From Streptococcus sanguinis (GTDB taxonomy: Bacteria > Bacillota > Bacilli > Lactobacillales > Streptococcaceae): a stretch of 64,000 nt of DNA. The stretch lies in NCBI RefSeq assembly GCF_900635155.1, contig NZ_LR134002.1:186001-250000 (forward strand). The letters run 5' to 3'. The position numbers and the translations under genes are program-made. Numbering within the stretch: position 1 is the first letter of the stretch; each line of letters starts with the position of its first letter. Shown in pieces: positions 47,204 to 54,792 of the stretch. The notes below the pieces were generated by a model. It ran no database searches, had not been told where the DNA came from, and was given only the letters and a program-made list of their open reading frames with translations.

Positions 47204-48220
47204 GTGGGTGTAAAGCTTGTTCATTATCGTAGTAAGTTATATGAATTTCTCATGGTGCCTGCCATCGTTTCAAGGGATGATAAACATATGTGGAGGGATT
47301 TACGGCAGAATCAAAAGGAGCTGCTTCTTGATGTACAGCCGCATTATGATAAGCTCTATCAGGATTTACTTCCTTTGAAAAACGAGCTTGTTGCGGTTAG
47401 TTTGTTTGAAGGAGCTACGGTGGGACTGGCTCCGCTCCTCTACCTCTACTTGCTAGAAAAAGGAGAAGATCCGGCCAGTCCGCATGACTTGTTAGAATGT
47501 CTGAAAAAACTAGATGCAGAGCAAATCATCTATTGCTTATCACTTAAGCTTTCTAAAGGGGAAGTCATTAAGGGACATCCTGAAGATCTGCTGGCTTTTA
47601 TAGAGAATAGTGACAAGTCTCCGGAAAATAAATGGTACTGGTACCAAGCTATTCAGCATCCAGAGAAGCTTCGGGACCAATTAGTTTCCTTGTTGGAAAG
47701 AGTGTTCGAGCTCTATCAGCCTATTTATAAGCAGTTTGAGCAGGAAGTTCTAGCTTTTGAACAAGAATTTAGCCTATCTGATGTGATGAATGATGATGAG
47801 CAGAATGCCAAGCTTCTTGAGAAGGACACACAAGTCTTTGTCCTGTCACCTATGTTCATTGACTCTTTTCTCGAAAAGGTTCCTGATTTCACATCCTATT
47901 CCTTAATCCTCTCGACGAGAAATTCCCAGTTATCAAAGGCGGAATCGGAGCTTAACGATGAAACATTTGCTCTGACCTTAAAAACTCTTGGTGATGAAAC
48001 CCGCTATAAAGTCTTGATTGAATTGATTCAGCCGCATGCCAAGAATAAAGATATAGCTAAAAAACTGGGGCTTACAAGAGCCTCTATCTCATTCCATACG
48101 CAGAAGCTGCTAAATTCTGGCTTGCTGGAGCTTGTGGTGGATGATGATTCTGTTAAATACACGGTCAATAAAGAACTGATTCGAAAGATTATAGAGAAGT
48201 TCAAACAGGACCTAACATAG
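47204..48220 (+). CDS. ArsR-like winged-helix regulator with a long N-terminal domain
   Basis: A 338-aa protein whose C-terminal ~85 residues form an ArsR-type winged helix (TLKTLGDETRYKVLIELIQ, then NKDIAKKLGLTRASISFHTQKLLNSGLLE). The first ~240 residues are helical and charged, without a recognised domain; they may sense a ligand. No Cys metal site is evident. The start is set at GTG 47204 because AAGGAGGGAAGAG precedes it. The gene is followed, 130 bp later, by an MFS transporter with palindromic and repeated sites around its promoter, probably its target. Confidence 0.78.
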   Translation: MGVKLVHYRSKLYEFLMVPAIVSRDDKHMWRDLRQNQKELLLDVQPHYDKLYQDLLPLKNELVAVSLFEGATVGLAPLLYLYLLEKGEDPASPHDLLECLKKLDAEQIIYCLSLKLSKGEVIKGHPEDLLAFIENSDKSPENKWYWYQAIQHPEKLRDQLVSLLERVFELYQPIYKQFEQEVLAFEQEFSLSDVMNDDEQNAKLLEKDTQVFVLSPMFIDSFLEKVPDFTSYSLILSTRNSQLSKAESELNDETFALTLKTLGDETRYKVLIELIQPHAKNKDIAKKLGLTRASISFHTQKLLNSGLLELVVDDDSVKYTVNKELIRKIIEKFKQDLT

Positions 48221-48267
48221 TTTCAGAAGACCTAGATTCATTCTAGGTTTTTCTATTGTAAAATAAC

Positions 48268-48332
48268 AATCTAACAAAAATTTGACAAACACCTAATTTA
48301 TTGTTATGATTTGTTAAACAAAAATCTAACAA
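48268..48332 (+). promoter_or_regulatory. MFS-transporter promoter with putative regulator sites
   Basis: Promoter TTGACA (48282-48287), 17-bp spacer, TATGAT (48305-48310). A 13-bp palindrome TTTGTTAAACAAA (48310-48322) follows the -10. The 10-mer AATCTAACAA occurs twice (48268-48277 and 48323-48332), flanking the promoter. These fit binding by the upstream ArsR-like protein; direct evidence is lacking. Confidence 0.6.
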
Positions 48333-48350
48333 GAGTAAAGGAGATGTCGT

Positions 48351-49592
48351 ATGATTGTTTTTGCAAAAAACAAAAATTTTCGCCAGTTGCTCATCAATCA
48401 ATGGATTTCAGGTTTTGGGGACATTGTTTTTTATTTGGCTTTGATGAACTATGTTTCTGTTTATTCTTTTGCTCCACTTGCGGTTTTATTGATTTCTCTT
48501 TCTGAAACGCTACCTCAGTTAATTCAAGTTTTTACCGGAGTTGCGGCGGACTTTCAGAAGAATCGTATCCATAAATACCTGCTTATACAGTTTAGTAAGG
48601 TACTCTTATATAGCTTGGTAACATTTTTGCTTCTTGGACAAGATTTCTCTTTCTTGACTCTGCTTGTGATTTGCTTGATTAACTTTCTGTCGGATAGTCT
48701 GAGTTATTTTTCAGGTGCCATGCTGACCCCAGTTTATGTAAAAGTGATTGAGCAAGATATGACCTCTGCTATGGGCTTTCGGCAGGCTAGTATGAGTCTG
48801 GTTCATATTTTGGGGAATCTAGCTGGCGGTTTTCTCATTTCTTGGATGAGTATTGGAGCTTTGGCGGGACTGAATGCTCTGACATTCTTGCTAGCTTACC
48901 TTGGTTTTTGGCATATTAGTAAAAGCTTACAGAACTTAGAACCGGAGTTTAGCAGTGCCAAGGAGCTAAATAAAGAGAATTATTGGCAGCATTTATTGGA
49001 TTCTCTTAAGGTCTTACTGGGATTGAAAAACGTTGTGAGGTTGTTATTGGTTTCAACCTTTGGGCAAGTCACTCTGAATATTCTGACGCCAGTAGCGACT
49101 CTTTTATTGCTGAAAAGGCCTTTTTGGAATCTGCAGATCGGTCAGTCCATTGCCGTGTTAATTATTCTAAGTTCCGCTGGTCTGATCTTAGGGAACATTT
49201 TGAGTGGCAGTTTGCTGAAAAACTTTTCGACTAAGCTTGCTATGTATGCAAGCCAAGTATTTGAGGGCTTTATTCTTTGCGGTTTTTTCTGGCAAAACTT
49301 TTTACTTGTACTGATAGCAAGCTTTGCTTGCTCAGTTACAGCTGGTCTGCTGAGTCCAAGATTGCAGAAATCTGTATTCAGTATGATTCCAGAAGAGTCC
49401 ATGGGAGCCATCCAGTCAGCTATTAATCTATTTAGCATGGCTGTTCCGAGTGTTTTATCCATGCTGTTAATAGCTCTTGCCAGCAGCATGGGAATTATTT
49501 ATATTCTCCTCCCGCTTGTGTTAATGCTAGCACTGTCTTTCTACTTAATTATTCCAATGGAGAACTTGAAGACGGATTCGGATAGCTGTTGA
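48351..49592 (+). CDS. MFS transporter
   Basis: A 413-aa major facilitator protein with about twelve TM helices, of the MFS_3/enterobactin-exporter-like or macrolide-efflux-like type (fairly short loops). It starts MIVFAKNKNFRQLLINQW after AAAGGAGATGTCGT. The substrate cannot be told from the sequence; drug or peptide efflux is likely by family. The ArsR-like neighbour suggests it is inducible. Confidence 0.85.
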   Translation: MIVFAKNKNFRQLLINQWISGFGDIVFYLALMNYVSVYSFAPLAVLLISLSETLPQLIQVFTGVAADFQKNRIHKYLLIQFSKVLLYSLVTFLLLGQDFSFLTLLVICLINFLSDSLSYFSGAMLTPVYVKVIEQDMTSAMGFRQASMSLVHILGNLAGGFLISWMSIGALAGLNALTFLLAYLGFWHISKSLQNLEPEFSSAKELNKENYWQHLLDSLKVLLGLKNVVRLLLVSTFGQVTLNILTPVATLLLLKRPFWNLQIGQSIAVLIILSSAGLILGNILSGSLLKNFSTKLAMYASQVFEGFILCGFFWQNFLLVLIASFACSVTAGLLSPRLQKSVFSMIPEESMGAIQSAINLFSMAVPSVLSMLLIALASSMGIIYILLPLVLMLALSFYLIIPMENLKTDSDSC

Positions 49593-49688
49593 ATGGCAGC
49601 CATCTTATTTTTTCTGCTTTGAAGAGTCTTCTGATTTTTCAGGTCATTTTTGGTATAATAAAGGACAGGAAATACAAGGAAGTAAACC

Positions 49689-50459
49689 ATGAAGATTTTT
49701 GATACACACACGCATTTAAATGTGGAAGAATTTGCTGGTCGAGAGGAAGAGGAACTGCAGCTGGCTGCAGAAATGGGCGTCAGCAAAATAAATATTGTCG
49801 GTTTTGACCGACCGACCATTGAGCGCGCCTTGGAGCTGGCAGATAGCTATGATCAGCTTTATGCTACGATTGGCTGGCATCCGACTGAGGCGGGGACTTA
49901 TGACGAGGCGGTGGAAGCCTATCTGTTGGACAAGCTTCGTCACCCCAAGGTGGTGGCTTTGGGCGAAATTGGGCTGGACTATCACTGGATGACAGCGCCC
50001 AAGGATGTTCAGGAGCGGGTGTTTCGACGCCAAATCCAGCTCTCTAAAAAGCTGAATCTACCCTTTGTCGTTCACACACGTGATGCTTTGGAAGATACTT
50101 ATGAGATTATCAAGAGTGAGGGAGTTGGTCCTCGAGGCGGTATTATGCACTCTTATTCGGGTTCTTTGGAAATGGCAGAGCGCTTTATCGAGCTAGGGAT
50201 GATGATTTCCTTTTCTGGAGTTGTGACCTTTAAGAAAGCGACAGATATTCAGGAGGCTGCGCAGAACTTGCCTTTGGATAAAATCCTCGTTGAGACGGAT
50301 GCACCTTACTTGGCGCCTGTTCCAAAGCGTGGTCGAGAAAACAAAACAGCCTATACCCGCTATGTTGTAGAGAAAATTGCAGAACTTCGTGGGCTGACTG
50401 TCGAAGAAGTAGCGCAGGCGACCTATGAAAATGCAAAGAAGGTGTTTGGGCTTGACTGA
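49689..50459 (+). CDS. tatD: TatD family metal-dependent hydrolase
   Basis: A 256-aa TIM-barrel DNase/hydrolase. Metal ligands: HTHLN (residues 6-10), the Glu in GEIGLDYHW (about residue 94), His in VVHTRDA, and the Asp in VETDAPYLAP near residue 200. Full length. AAGGAAG precedes ATG 49689. It overlaps rnmV by 8 bp, the common Firmicutes order tatD-rnmV-rsmA. Confidence 0.93.
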   Translation: MKIFDTHTHLNVEEFAGREEEELQLAAEMGVSKINIVGFDRPTIERALELADSYDQLYATIGWHPTEAGTYDEAVEAYLLDKLRHPKVVALGEIGLDYHWMTAPKDVQERVFRRQIQLSKKLNLPFVVHTRDALEDTYEIIKSEGVGPRGGIMHSYSGSLEMAERFIELGMMISFSGVVTFKKATDIQEAAQNLPLDKILVETDAPYLAPVPKRGRENKTAYTRYVVEKIAELRGLTVEEVAQATYENAKKVFGLD

Positions 50460-51021
50460 GAAGATAAAAATCCCTCAGGTAATCGTCGTTGAGGGCAAGG
50501 ATGACACAGCTAATCTGCAGCGATTTTATGAGGTTGACACTTACGAGACGAGAGGTTCCGCTATCAATGAAGAAGACTTAGAGCGGATTGAGAAACTGCA
50601 CCAGCTGCGAGGTGTGATTGTCTTTACCGATCCAGACTACAATGGCGAGCGTATCCGTCGAATGATTATGGAGGCAGTGCCAACTGCTCAGCATGCCTTT
50701 CTCCGCCGTGACGAGGCAGCTCCCAAGTCTAAGAACAAAGGAAAATCGCTTGGAGTAGAGCACGCTTCGTTTGAGGATTTGCAGCAGGCATTGGCTGGGC
50801 TGGTCGGATATTTTGATGATGAGGATAATTTTGATATTAGCAAAAGCGATCTTGTGCGACTAGGTCTGCTTATGGGAAGCGACAGCCGTCAGCGTCGAGA
50901 GTATCTGGGTGAGCAACTCCGTATCGGCTATTCTAACGGGAAGCAGTTGCTTAAACGCTTGGAATTGTTTGGGGTGACCTTGGCGGAAGTGGAAGAAGCG
51001 ATGCGCAAGTATTCAGTCTAA
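50452..51021 (+). CDS. rnmV: Ribonuclease M5
   Basis: A 189-aa TOPRIM nuclease that matures 5S rRNA. TOPRIM motifs: VVEGKDDTANL (catalytic Glu near residue 13) and VIVFTDPDYNG (DxD region). It starts with TTG at 50452, inside the end of tatD; a longer ATG frame runs fully in tatD. In related genomes rsmA follows closely. Here the two are separated by a dehydrogenase fragment and the retron/HEPN island. Confidence 0.93.
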   Translation: MTEKIKIPQVIVVEGKDDTANLQRFYEVDTYETRGSAINEEDLERIEKLHQLRGVIVFTDPDYNGERIRRMIMEAVPTAQHAFLRRDEAAPKSKNKGKSLGVEHASFEDLQQALAGLVGYFDDEDNFDISKSDLVRLGLLMGSDSRQRREYLGEQLRIGYSNGKQLLKRLELFGVTLAEVEEAMRKYSV

Positions 51022-51032
51022 CGGAGTCCGAA

Positions 51033-51170
51033 ATGAAAAAAGTAATTATTACGGGCGGCAATAGTGGTATTGGCTACCAGGCTGCTAAACAGTTAGCTGA
51101 AAAGGGGTGGTCAGTGACCCTATTTTGCCGGCGAAAAGAAGCTGCTGAGCAAGCCTGTGAAAAAATCTGG
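51033..51170 (+). pseudogene. 5' fragment of a short-chain dehydrogenase gene
   Basis: Begins MKKVIITGGNSGIGYQAAKQ, the Rossmann TGGNSGIG motif of short-chain dehydrogenases, and continues as SDR to about ACEKI (near 51168). After that the sequence becomes AT-rich and stops at 51224 without further likeness. The remaining ~200 codons are missing up to rsmA. Most simply, the accessory island replaced or deleted the gene's 3' part. Confidence 0.8.
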
Positions 51171-51227
51171 GTTAGAGTTATGTTTTTGTTGATATTGAGA
51201 TTGCACAACGTATTAATAGTATAATTG

Positions 51228-51257
51228 TTGGAAAAAACAAAGCTTTTATGGTATTAT
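51228..51257 (+). promoter_or_regulatory. Possible retron promoter
   Basis: TTGGAA (51228-51233), 18-bp spacer, TATTAT (51252-51257). Transcription would start about 51264, at the beginning of the a1 repeat, which suits a retron ncRNA. A second TATAAT lies at 51220-51225 with a less well spaced -35. Confidence 0.45.
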
Positions 51258-51262
51258 ATGAT

Positions 51263-51453
51263 AGCGCATGATTAGATTTTTGACTTGTGTGTTCGCAAGT
51301 ATTAAGAGCAATGTTACTAGAGTGTTCAGCTCACTCCAGTAATTTCCGACAATAGTGACAGTTAGATTTTTTCGAGAATTATTCCCAACTTTCATCAATT
51401 GAAGTCTTAGGAAGATTTCTATACTGTCGTTCGCATAAGAGTTTTCATGCGCT
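51263..51453 (+). ncRNA. Retron msr-msd noncoding RNA
   Basis: A 9-bp inverted repeat AGCGCATGA (51263-51271) / TCATGCGCT (51445-51453) forms the a1/a2 stem that brackets a retron ncRNA. Inside are two msr-type hairpins: ACTTGTG/CGCAAGT (51283-51300, TGTT loop, one G-T pair) and a 10-of-11-bp stem 51314-51324/51332-51342. A long msd-like stem follows: GACAGT-TAGA (51357-51366) with TCTA-T-ACTGTC (51418-51428), extended inward by TTTTC/GAAGA. The end lies 19 bp before the RT start. The branching G is not fixed. Retron RTs use such RNAs to make msDNA. Confidence 0.82.
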
Positions 51454-51472
51454 TTTTACTAAGGATAAGATA

Positions 51473-53569
51473 ATGAATAAATTAAACCAATTAAAAACCA
51501 AGGATGACTTAGCAAGGCTTCTTGGTTTTAAAAATGCTAGATATATCAACTATTTGTTATACGATAAACAAACTGATAATTTATATGAGTCTTTTACCAT
51601 ATCTAAAAAGAATGGTGGAGAAAGAATTATAAATGCCCCGAAAAAAGAGCTAAAATTCCTTCAGAAAAAATTAGCAAATGTTTTATGGGAATGTTACCTT
51701 GAAAGTTTAGAATCTAAAAATTTCCTTCAGAAAAGACTAGCTGGTATTTTATGGAAGTGCTATCTTAAAAGCCTAGAAATTAATTATATAAAAAATAATT
51801 TATCAGATTTTTTGTGGGAGTGTTTTATGAAAGTTCTAGGATTTAAACCTAAAGAAATAAAAACACCAGTACTATCTCATGCATTCGAAAAGGGAAAGAG
51901 TATTATTACCAATTCTCAGATACATCGAAACAAGAAATACATTCTTAACATTGATTTGAAAGATTTTTTTGGCTCTTTTAATTTTGGTAGAGTACGAGGT
52001 TTCTTTATAAAAGATAGAGATTTTGGTATCTCTCCAGAAATTGCTACTGTAATTGCGCAAATTGCGTGTTATCAAGGTAAATTGCCGCAAGGAGCCCCGT
52101 CTTCTCCTATCATCACAAATTTAATTACTAGAATTTTAGATTATCGGATTGTCAAAATTGCTAAAAAATATCGTTTTACATATTCTAGATATGCCGATGA
52201 TATGACTTTTTCGACAAATCGTGAATTAAACTCTAATAAATTGAGAGCAAGCAAAGAGTTAGAGAACTTTTTAGCTGAATTAGAGGAGTTAATCATCTCA
52301 TCTGGTTTTGAAATCAATCCTAAAAAAACACGATTGAGTAATAACATGCAACGCCAAGAAGTTACTGGACTAGTTGTCAACAAAAAGATAAGTGTAAAAA
52401 GAGAATACGTAAAAAATACTCGTGCAATGGCCTTTCAATTATATAAAGATGGAGCTTTTGAAATAGATACAAAACCAGGAACGCTGAATCAATTAACGGG
52501 ACGATTTGCTTTTATTTTTCAAATAGATCAATATAACAACTACTTGCTTTATAAAAAATCCCTGATACAAAATAATCTAGATTCACAAAAATATTTATTA
52601 GGAAGAAATTCGTCAAGAAAATCTGAGTCGAAATATTATTGGAAGTATATCTTTTATAATAAAGATTTACAAAAAGAATTATTCGATAATAAAAAACATA
52701 ATACATATAATTTACCTAAAGAGTTCTACAGTATCCCAGAAAACGAAAAAGAAGTTTATATGTCTTTATTTAATTCCAAAGAAAAAGAATATAAAAAATA
52801 TCTGTTTTATAAATATTTTTTCGGAAATGACAAACCTATAATTATAACAGAGGGAAAAACTGATCCACGATATATTAAAGCAGCTTTAAAACATCTTTAT
52901 CAAAAATATCCAGAACTTATTGAAAAAGATGGTGATAGATTTACATTTAAAATTGAATTTCTAAACCATACCAATACGCTAGAGTACCTTTTCAATGTAC
53001 CAGAAGGAGGAGAAGGTTTTAAATATTGGTATAATTATTTTTCTAATCAAATACCTTCAAATTTTTTTAAGCAGCGTTTTCCTACAAAAAATGATGGAAA
53101 AGATATCTACAAGGAACTGTATCCTAATTATATAGAGTATTTTTCTAATTTAACAACAAGAAAACCCAAAAATCCTACTATATTTTTATTTGATAACGAG
53201 CCTTCGGATAATCCACTTTTTAAATTTTGTAACCATGCTGTTGATTTAAAAGTTAGTAGCAATGATCTAGATCAAGTTAGAGGTACATCATTTAATAGGA
53301 TTACCAAAAAAGATAATTTGTACATAATGGCAACGCCGTTATTATCCAATAGAAATAATGGGAATTCCTCCGATATTGAAGACCTATTATTGTCACGTAA
53401 TTTGCCACCCATTTTAAATGGGAAAACATTCTCCAAAAGTGGTGGTGATAATCATTACGGAAAAGAAATTTTTTCAAAGCATGTCCTAAAAAATTTCACG
53501 GAGTTTGATTTCGCAGAATTTATCCCATTGCTGGATGGAATAAGAGATAATATTTTAAATTATTGGTAA
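51473..53569 (+). CDS. Retron reverse transcriptase fused to a C-terminal TOPRIM domain
   Basis: A 698-aa protein. The RT domain covers residues ~35-330: IDLKDFFGSF (motif A, Asp161), QGAPSSP (206-212), YADD (240-243) and the retron-type VTG (297-299). A linker leads to a TOPRIM domain: TEGKTD (Glu460, Asp464) and DNEPSD (574-579). RT-TOPRIM fusions are, as I recall, classed as retron type I-C defence systems. Residues 62-127 hold three consecutive 22-aa copies of an FLQKKL-x-x-x-LWECYL-type helix, where other RTs I recall have one. Strongly AT-rich relative to flanking genes. The toxic or nuclease activity of TOPRIM is inferred. Confidence 0.9.
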   Translation: MNKLNQLKTKDDLARLLGFKNARYINYLLYDKQTDNLYESFTISKKNGGERIINAPKKELKFLQKKLANVLWECYLESLESKNFLQKRLAGILWKCYLKSLEINYIKNNLSDFLWECFMKVLGFKPKEIKTPVLSHAFEKGKSIITNSQIHRNKKYILNIDLKDFFGSFNFGRVRGFFIKDRDFGISPEIATVIAQIACYQGKLPQGAPSSPIITNLITRILDYRIVKIAKKYRFTYSRYADDMTFSTNRELNSNKLRASKELENFLAELEELIISSGFEINPKKTRLSNNMQRQEVTGLVVNKKISVKREYVKNTRAMAFQLYKDGAFEIDTKPGTLNQLTGRFAFIFQIDQYNNYLLYKKSLIQNNLDSQKYLLGRNSSRKSESKYYWKYIFYNKDLQKELFDNKKHNTYNLPKEFYSIPENEKEVYMSLFNSKEKEYKKYLFYKYFFGNDKPIIITEGKTDPRYIKAALKHLYQKYPELIEKDGDRFTFKIEFLNHTNTLEYLFNVPEGGEGFKYWYNYFSNQIPSNFFKQRFPTKNDGKDIYKELYPNYIEYFSNLTTRKPKNPTIFLFDNEPSDNPLFKFCNHAVDLKVSSNDLDQVRGTSFNRITKKDNLYIMATPLLSNRNNGNSSDIEDLLLSRNLPPILNGKTFSKSGGDNHYGKEIFSKHVLKNFTEFDFAEFIPLLDGIRDNILNYW
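51656..51853 (+). repeat. Three tandem 66-bp in-frame repeats inside the RT gene
   Basis: Units begin at 51656, 51722 and 51788, each encoding 22 residues: FLQKKLANVLWECYLESLES.., FLQKRLAGILWKCYLKSLEI.. and IKNNLSDFLWECFMKVLGFK... Units 1 and 2 share much of their DNA (TTCCTTCAGAAAA); unit 3 is more diverged. They insert two extra amphipathic helices before motif A. Confidence 0.85.
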
Positions 53570-53642
53570 ATATACCTTTTTAAAATATGAGATCAAACTG
53601 TTATTATCGGAAAATCTGATATGATATTTTCTAAAAGGAACT

Positions 53643-53675
53643 AAATCTTTGTAGAGATTTTCTTTTTTCTGATAG
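53643..53675 (+). terminator. Weak terminator candidate after the RT gene
   Basis: AAATCT / AGATTT with a 6-nt loop followed by TCTTTTTT. The stem is short and A/T-rich, so efficiency is uncertain. Confidence 0.4.
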
Positions 53676-53755
53676 GTGACATCTAGTTTTAAATTTGTAT
53701 TGACAATCAGTTGGCTGCCTACGGGAAATGCTACATTTAAATTATAACAAAAATA

Positions 53756-53784
53756 TTGACTAATGTTATTGTCTTTGTTATAAT
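53756..53784 (+). promoter_or_regulatory. Strong promoter before the tRNA-like leader
   Basis: TTGACT (53756-53761), 17-bp spacer, TATAAT (53779-53784) with an extended TG at -15/-14. The predicted start is at 53791-53792, i.e. the first base of the tRNA-like fold. Confidence 0.85.
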
Positions 53785-53790
53785 GTGAAG

Positions 53791-53913
53791 AGCGGAAATG
53801 GTGTGAATTGGTAAACACGCCAAGGCTACTTGGAGTATAGCAGGTTCGAATCCTGCTTCCGAAAGGAATTGGAGGAAACACCATTCAATTTTTTTCGGAA
53901 GCAGAATTTTTTT
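53791..53913 (+). promoter_or_regulatory. tRNA-like leader overlapping an intrinsic terminator (putative attenuator)
   Basis: 53791-53863 can fold like a tRNA: acceptor CGGAA (53793-53797) with TTCCG (53857-53861 region), a Leu-like D-arm (53799-53822, loop AATTGGTAAA), a 5-bp anticodon-like stem CCAAG/CTTGG with only a 4-nt loop, and a perfect T-arm GCAGG-TTCGAAT-CCTGC (53840-53856). CTGCTTCCGAAA (53853-53864), the 3' half of T-stem and acceptor, also pairs perfectly over 12 bp with TTTCGGAAGCAG (53893-53904), followed by AATTTTTTT. The two folds exclude each other. It lies 17 bp before the HEPN gene start, so it looks like an on/off switch. Confidence 0.75.
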
Positions 53914-53929
53914 GTCTGGAGGTCATTTA

Positions 53930-54718
53930 ATGACAAATACATTTTTGACTAAACAACAATTATATGGGATTTATCAATCTAATTTGATTATGTGTGAGAT
54001 TCAAATTGATATCATCAAAAAAAACACTAATAAAATTATTGGAGAATATTATTGGAACTTGCAAAATAACCCCCAAAATAGTAGGTTAGATAGATTGAAG
54101 TTAGAACTACAGGCATCTCAAAGGCTATACATGTTCTTGTTAGGAAACTGGTTCGAGCTACGTCTGTATAAGATATTGTATGAAAGTTCGCGAGTGAGTT
54201 TTAATGAAATGGAACTAGATGAGATTAATCAGGAGAAAAGTATTGGTGATAAATGGAAAAAGTCTTTTAAAATTGCAATTAATCATATATCTAGTACAGA
54301 AAGTTGGGAGGAAATTACTCGAGATTATATTGACAAAATGTTTCAAGATGAATATATTAAAGAAATTCAAGACGTTATTACGGCTAGAAATAGACTAGCC
54401 CATGGTCAGTGGGATATTCAATTAGCTAGTTCTGGAAAAACTGAAAGGACACCTGAATTACTTGTAAAAGTATTAAATATGCAACAAGCTGTAGAGTTTT
54501 ACAATAAATTAAAAGGCCTAGCAGAGTTCTTAGAGTTGTTTGTAATCTATAAAGAAAAGGATACCTCGGATTTTGAACAAAAAGTACATAGTATTGTTGA
54601 CAGAATAAATAATACTGGTTCTAGAGTGGACAACAAAGACTATGATAAATATATTGAGAGATGTGTAAAAGGCTTTGAAAATAAACGTAATAGATGTCGG
54701 GCAAGTCAAAATATTTAG
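53930..54718 (+). CDS. HEPN-domain protein, putative RNase
   Basis: A 262-aa, mostly helical protein. The HEPN catalytic motif R-N-x-x-x-H appears as ARNRLAHGQWD (about residues 153-163), the pattern of metal-independent RNases in defence and toxin systems, perhaps of the MAE_28990 type (from memory). ATG 53930 follows GGAGGTCATTTA. Transcription must pass the tRNA-like leader and terminator just upstream. AT-rich like the retron. It lies between the retron and rsmA, so it may be an effector, a separate toxin, or a tRNA-cleaving enzyme regulated by the tRNA mimic. No antitoxin gene is next to it. Confidence 0.8.
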   Translation: MTNTFLTKQQLYGIYQSNLIMCEIQIDIIKKNTNKIIGEYYWNLQNNPQNSRLDRLKLELQASQRLYMFLLGNWFELRLYKILYESSRVSFNEMELDEINQEKSIGDKWKKSFKIAINHISSTESWEEITRDYIDKMFQDEYIKEIQDVITARNRLAHGQWDIQLASSGKTERTPELLVKVLNMQQAVEFYNKLKGLAEFLELFVIYKEKDTSDFEQKVHSIVDRINNTGSRVDNKDYDKYIERCVKGFENKRNRCRASQNI

Positions 54719-54792
54719 GTTTGGTTATTTAACAAGTATAACTAGAAAATATATTGAATTTCTATACGGATACAAAGATTTGGAGACGATGC

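Noticed and set aside
51225..51472. CRISPR array or small protein gene in the gap before the RT
   Set aside because: No repeated spacers; only an inverted repeat and hairpins. The retron ncRNA explains the structure.
53791..53863. Functional tRNA-Leu gene
   Set aside because: The anticodon-like stem has a 4-nt loop, there is no variable arm, the acceptor pairs over only 5 bp, and the 3' part forms a terminator. It is described as a tRNA-like leader instead.
53555..53884. 109-aa open frame on the - strand
   Set aside because: It lies antisense to the tRNA-like leader and the gap after the RT gene, with no ribosome site and no family resemblance.
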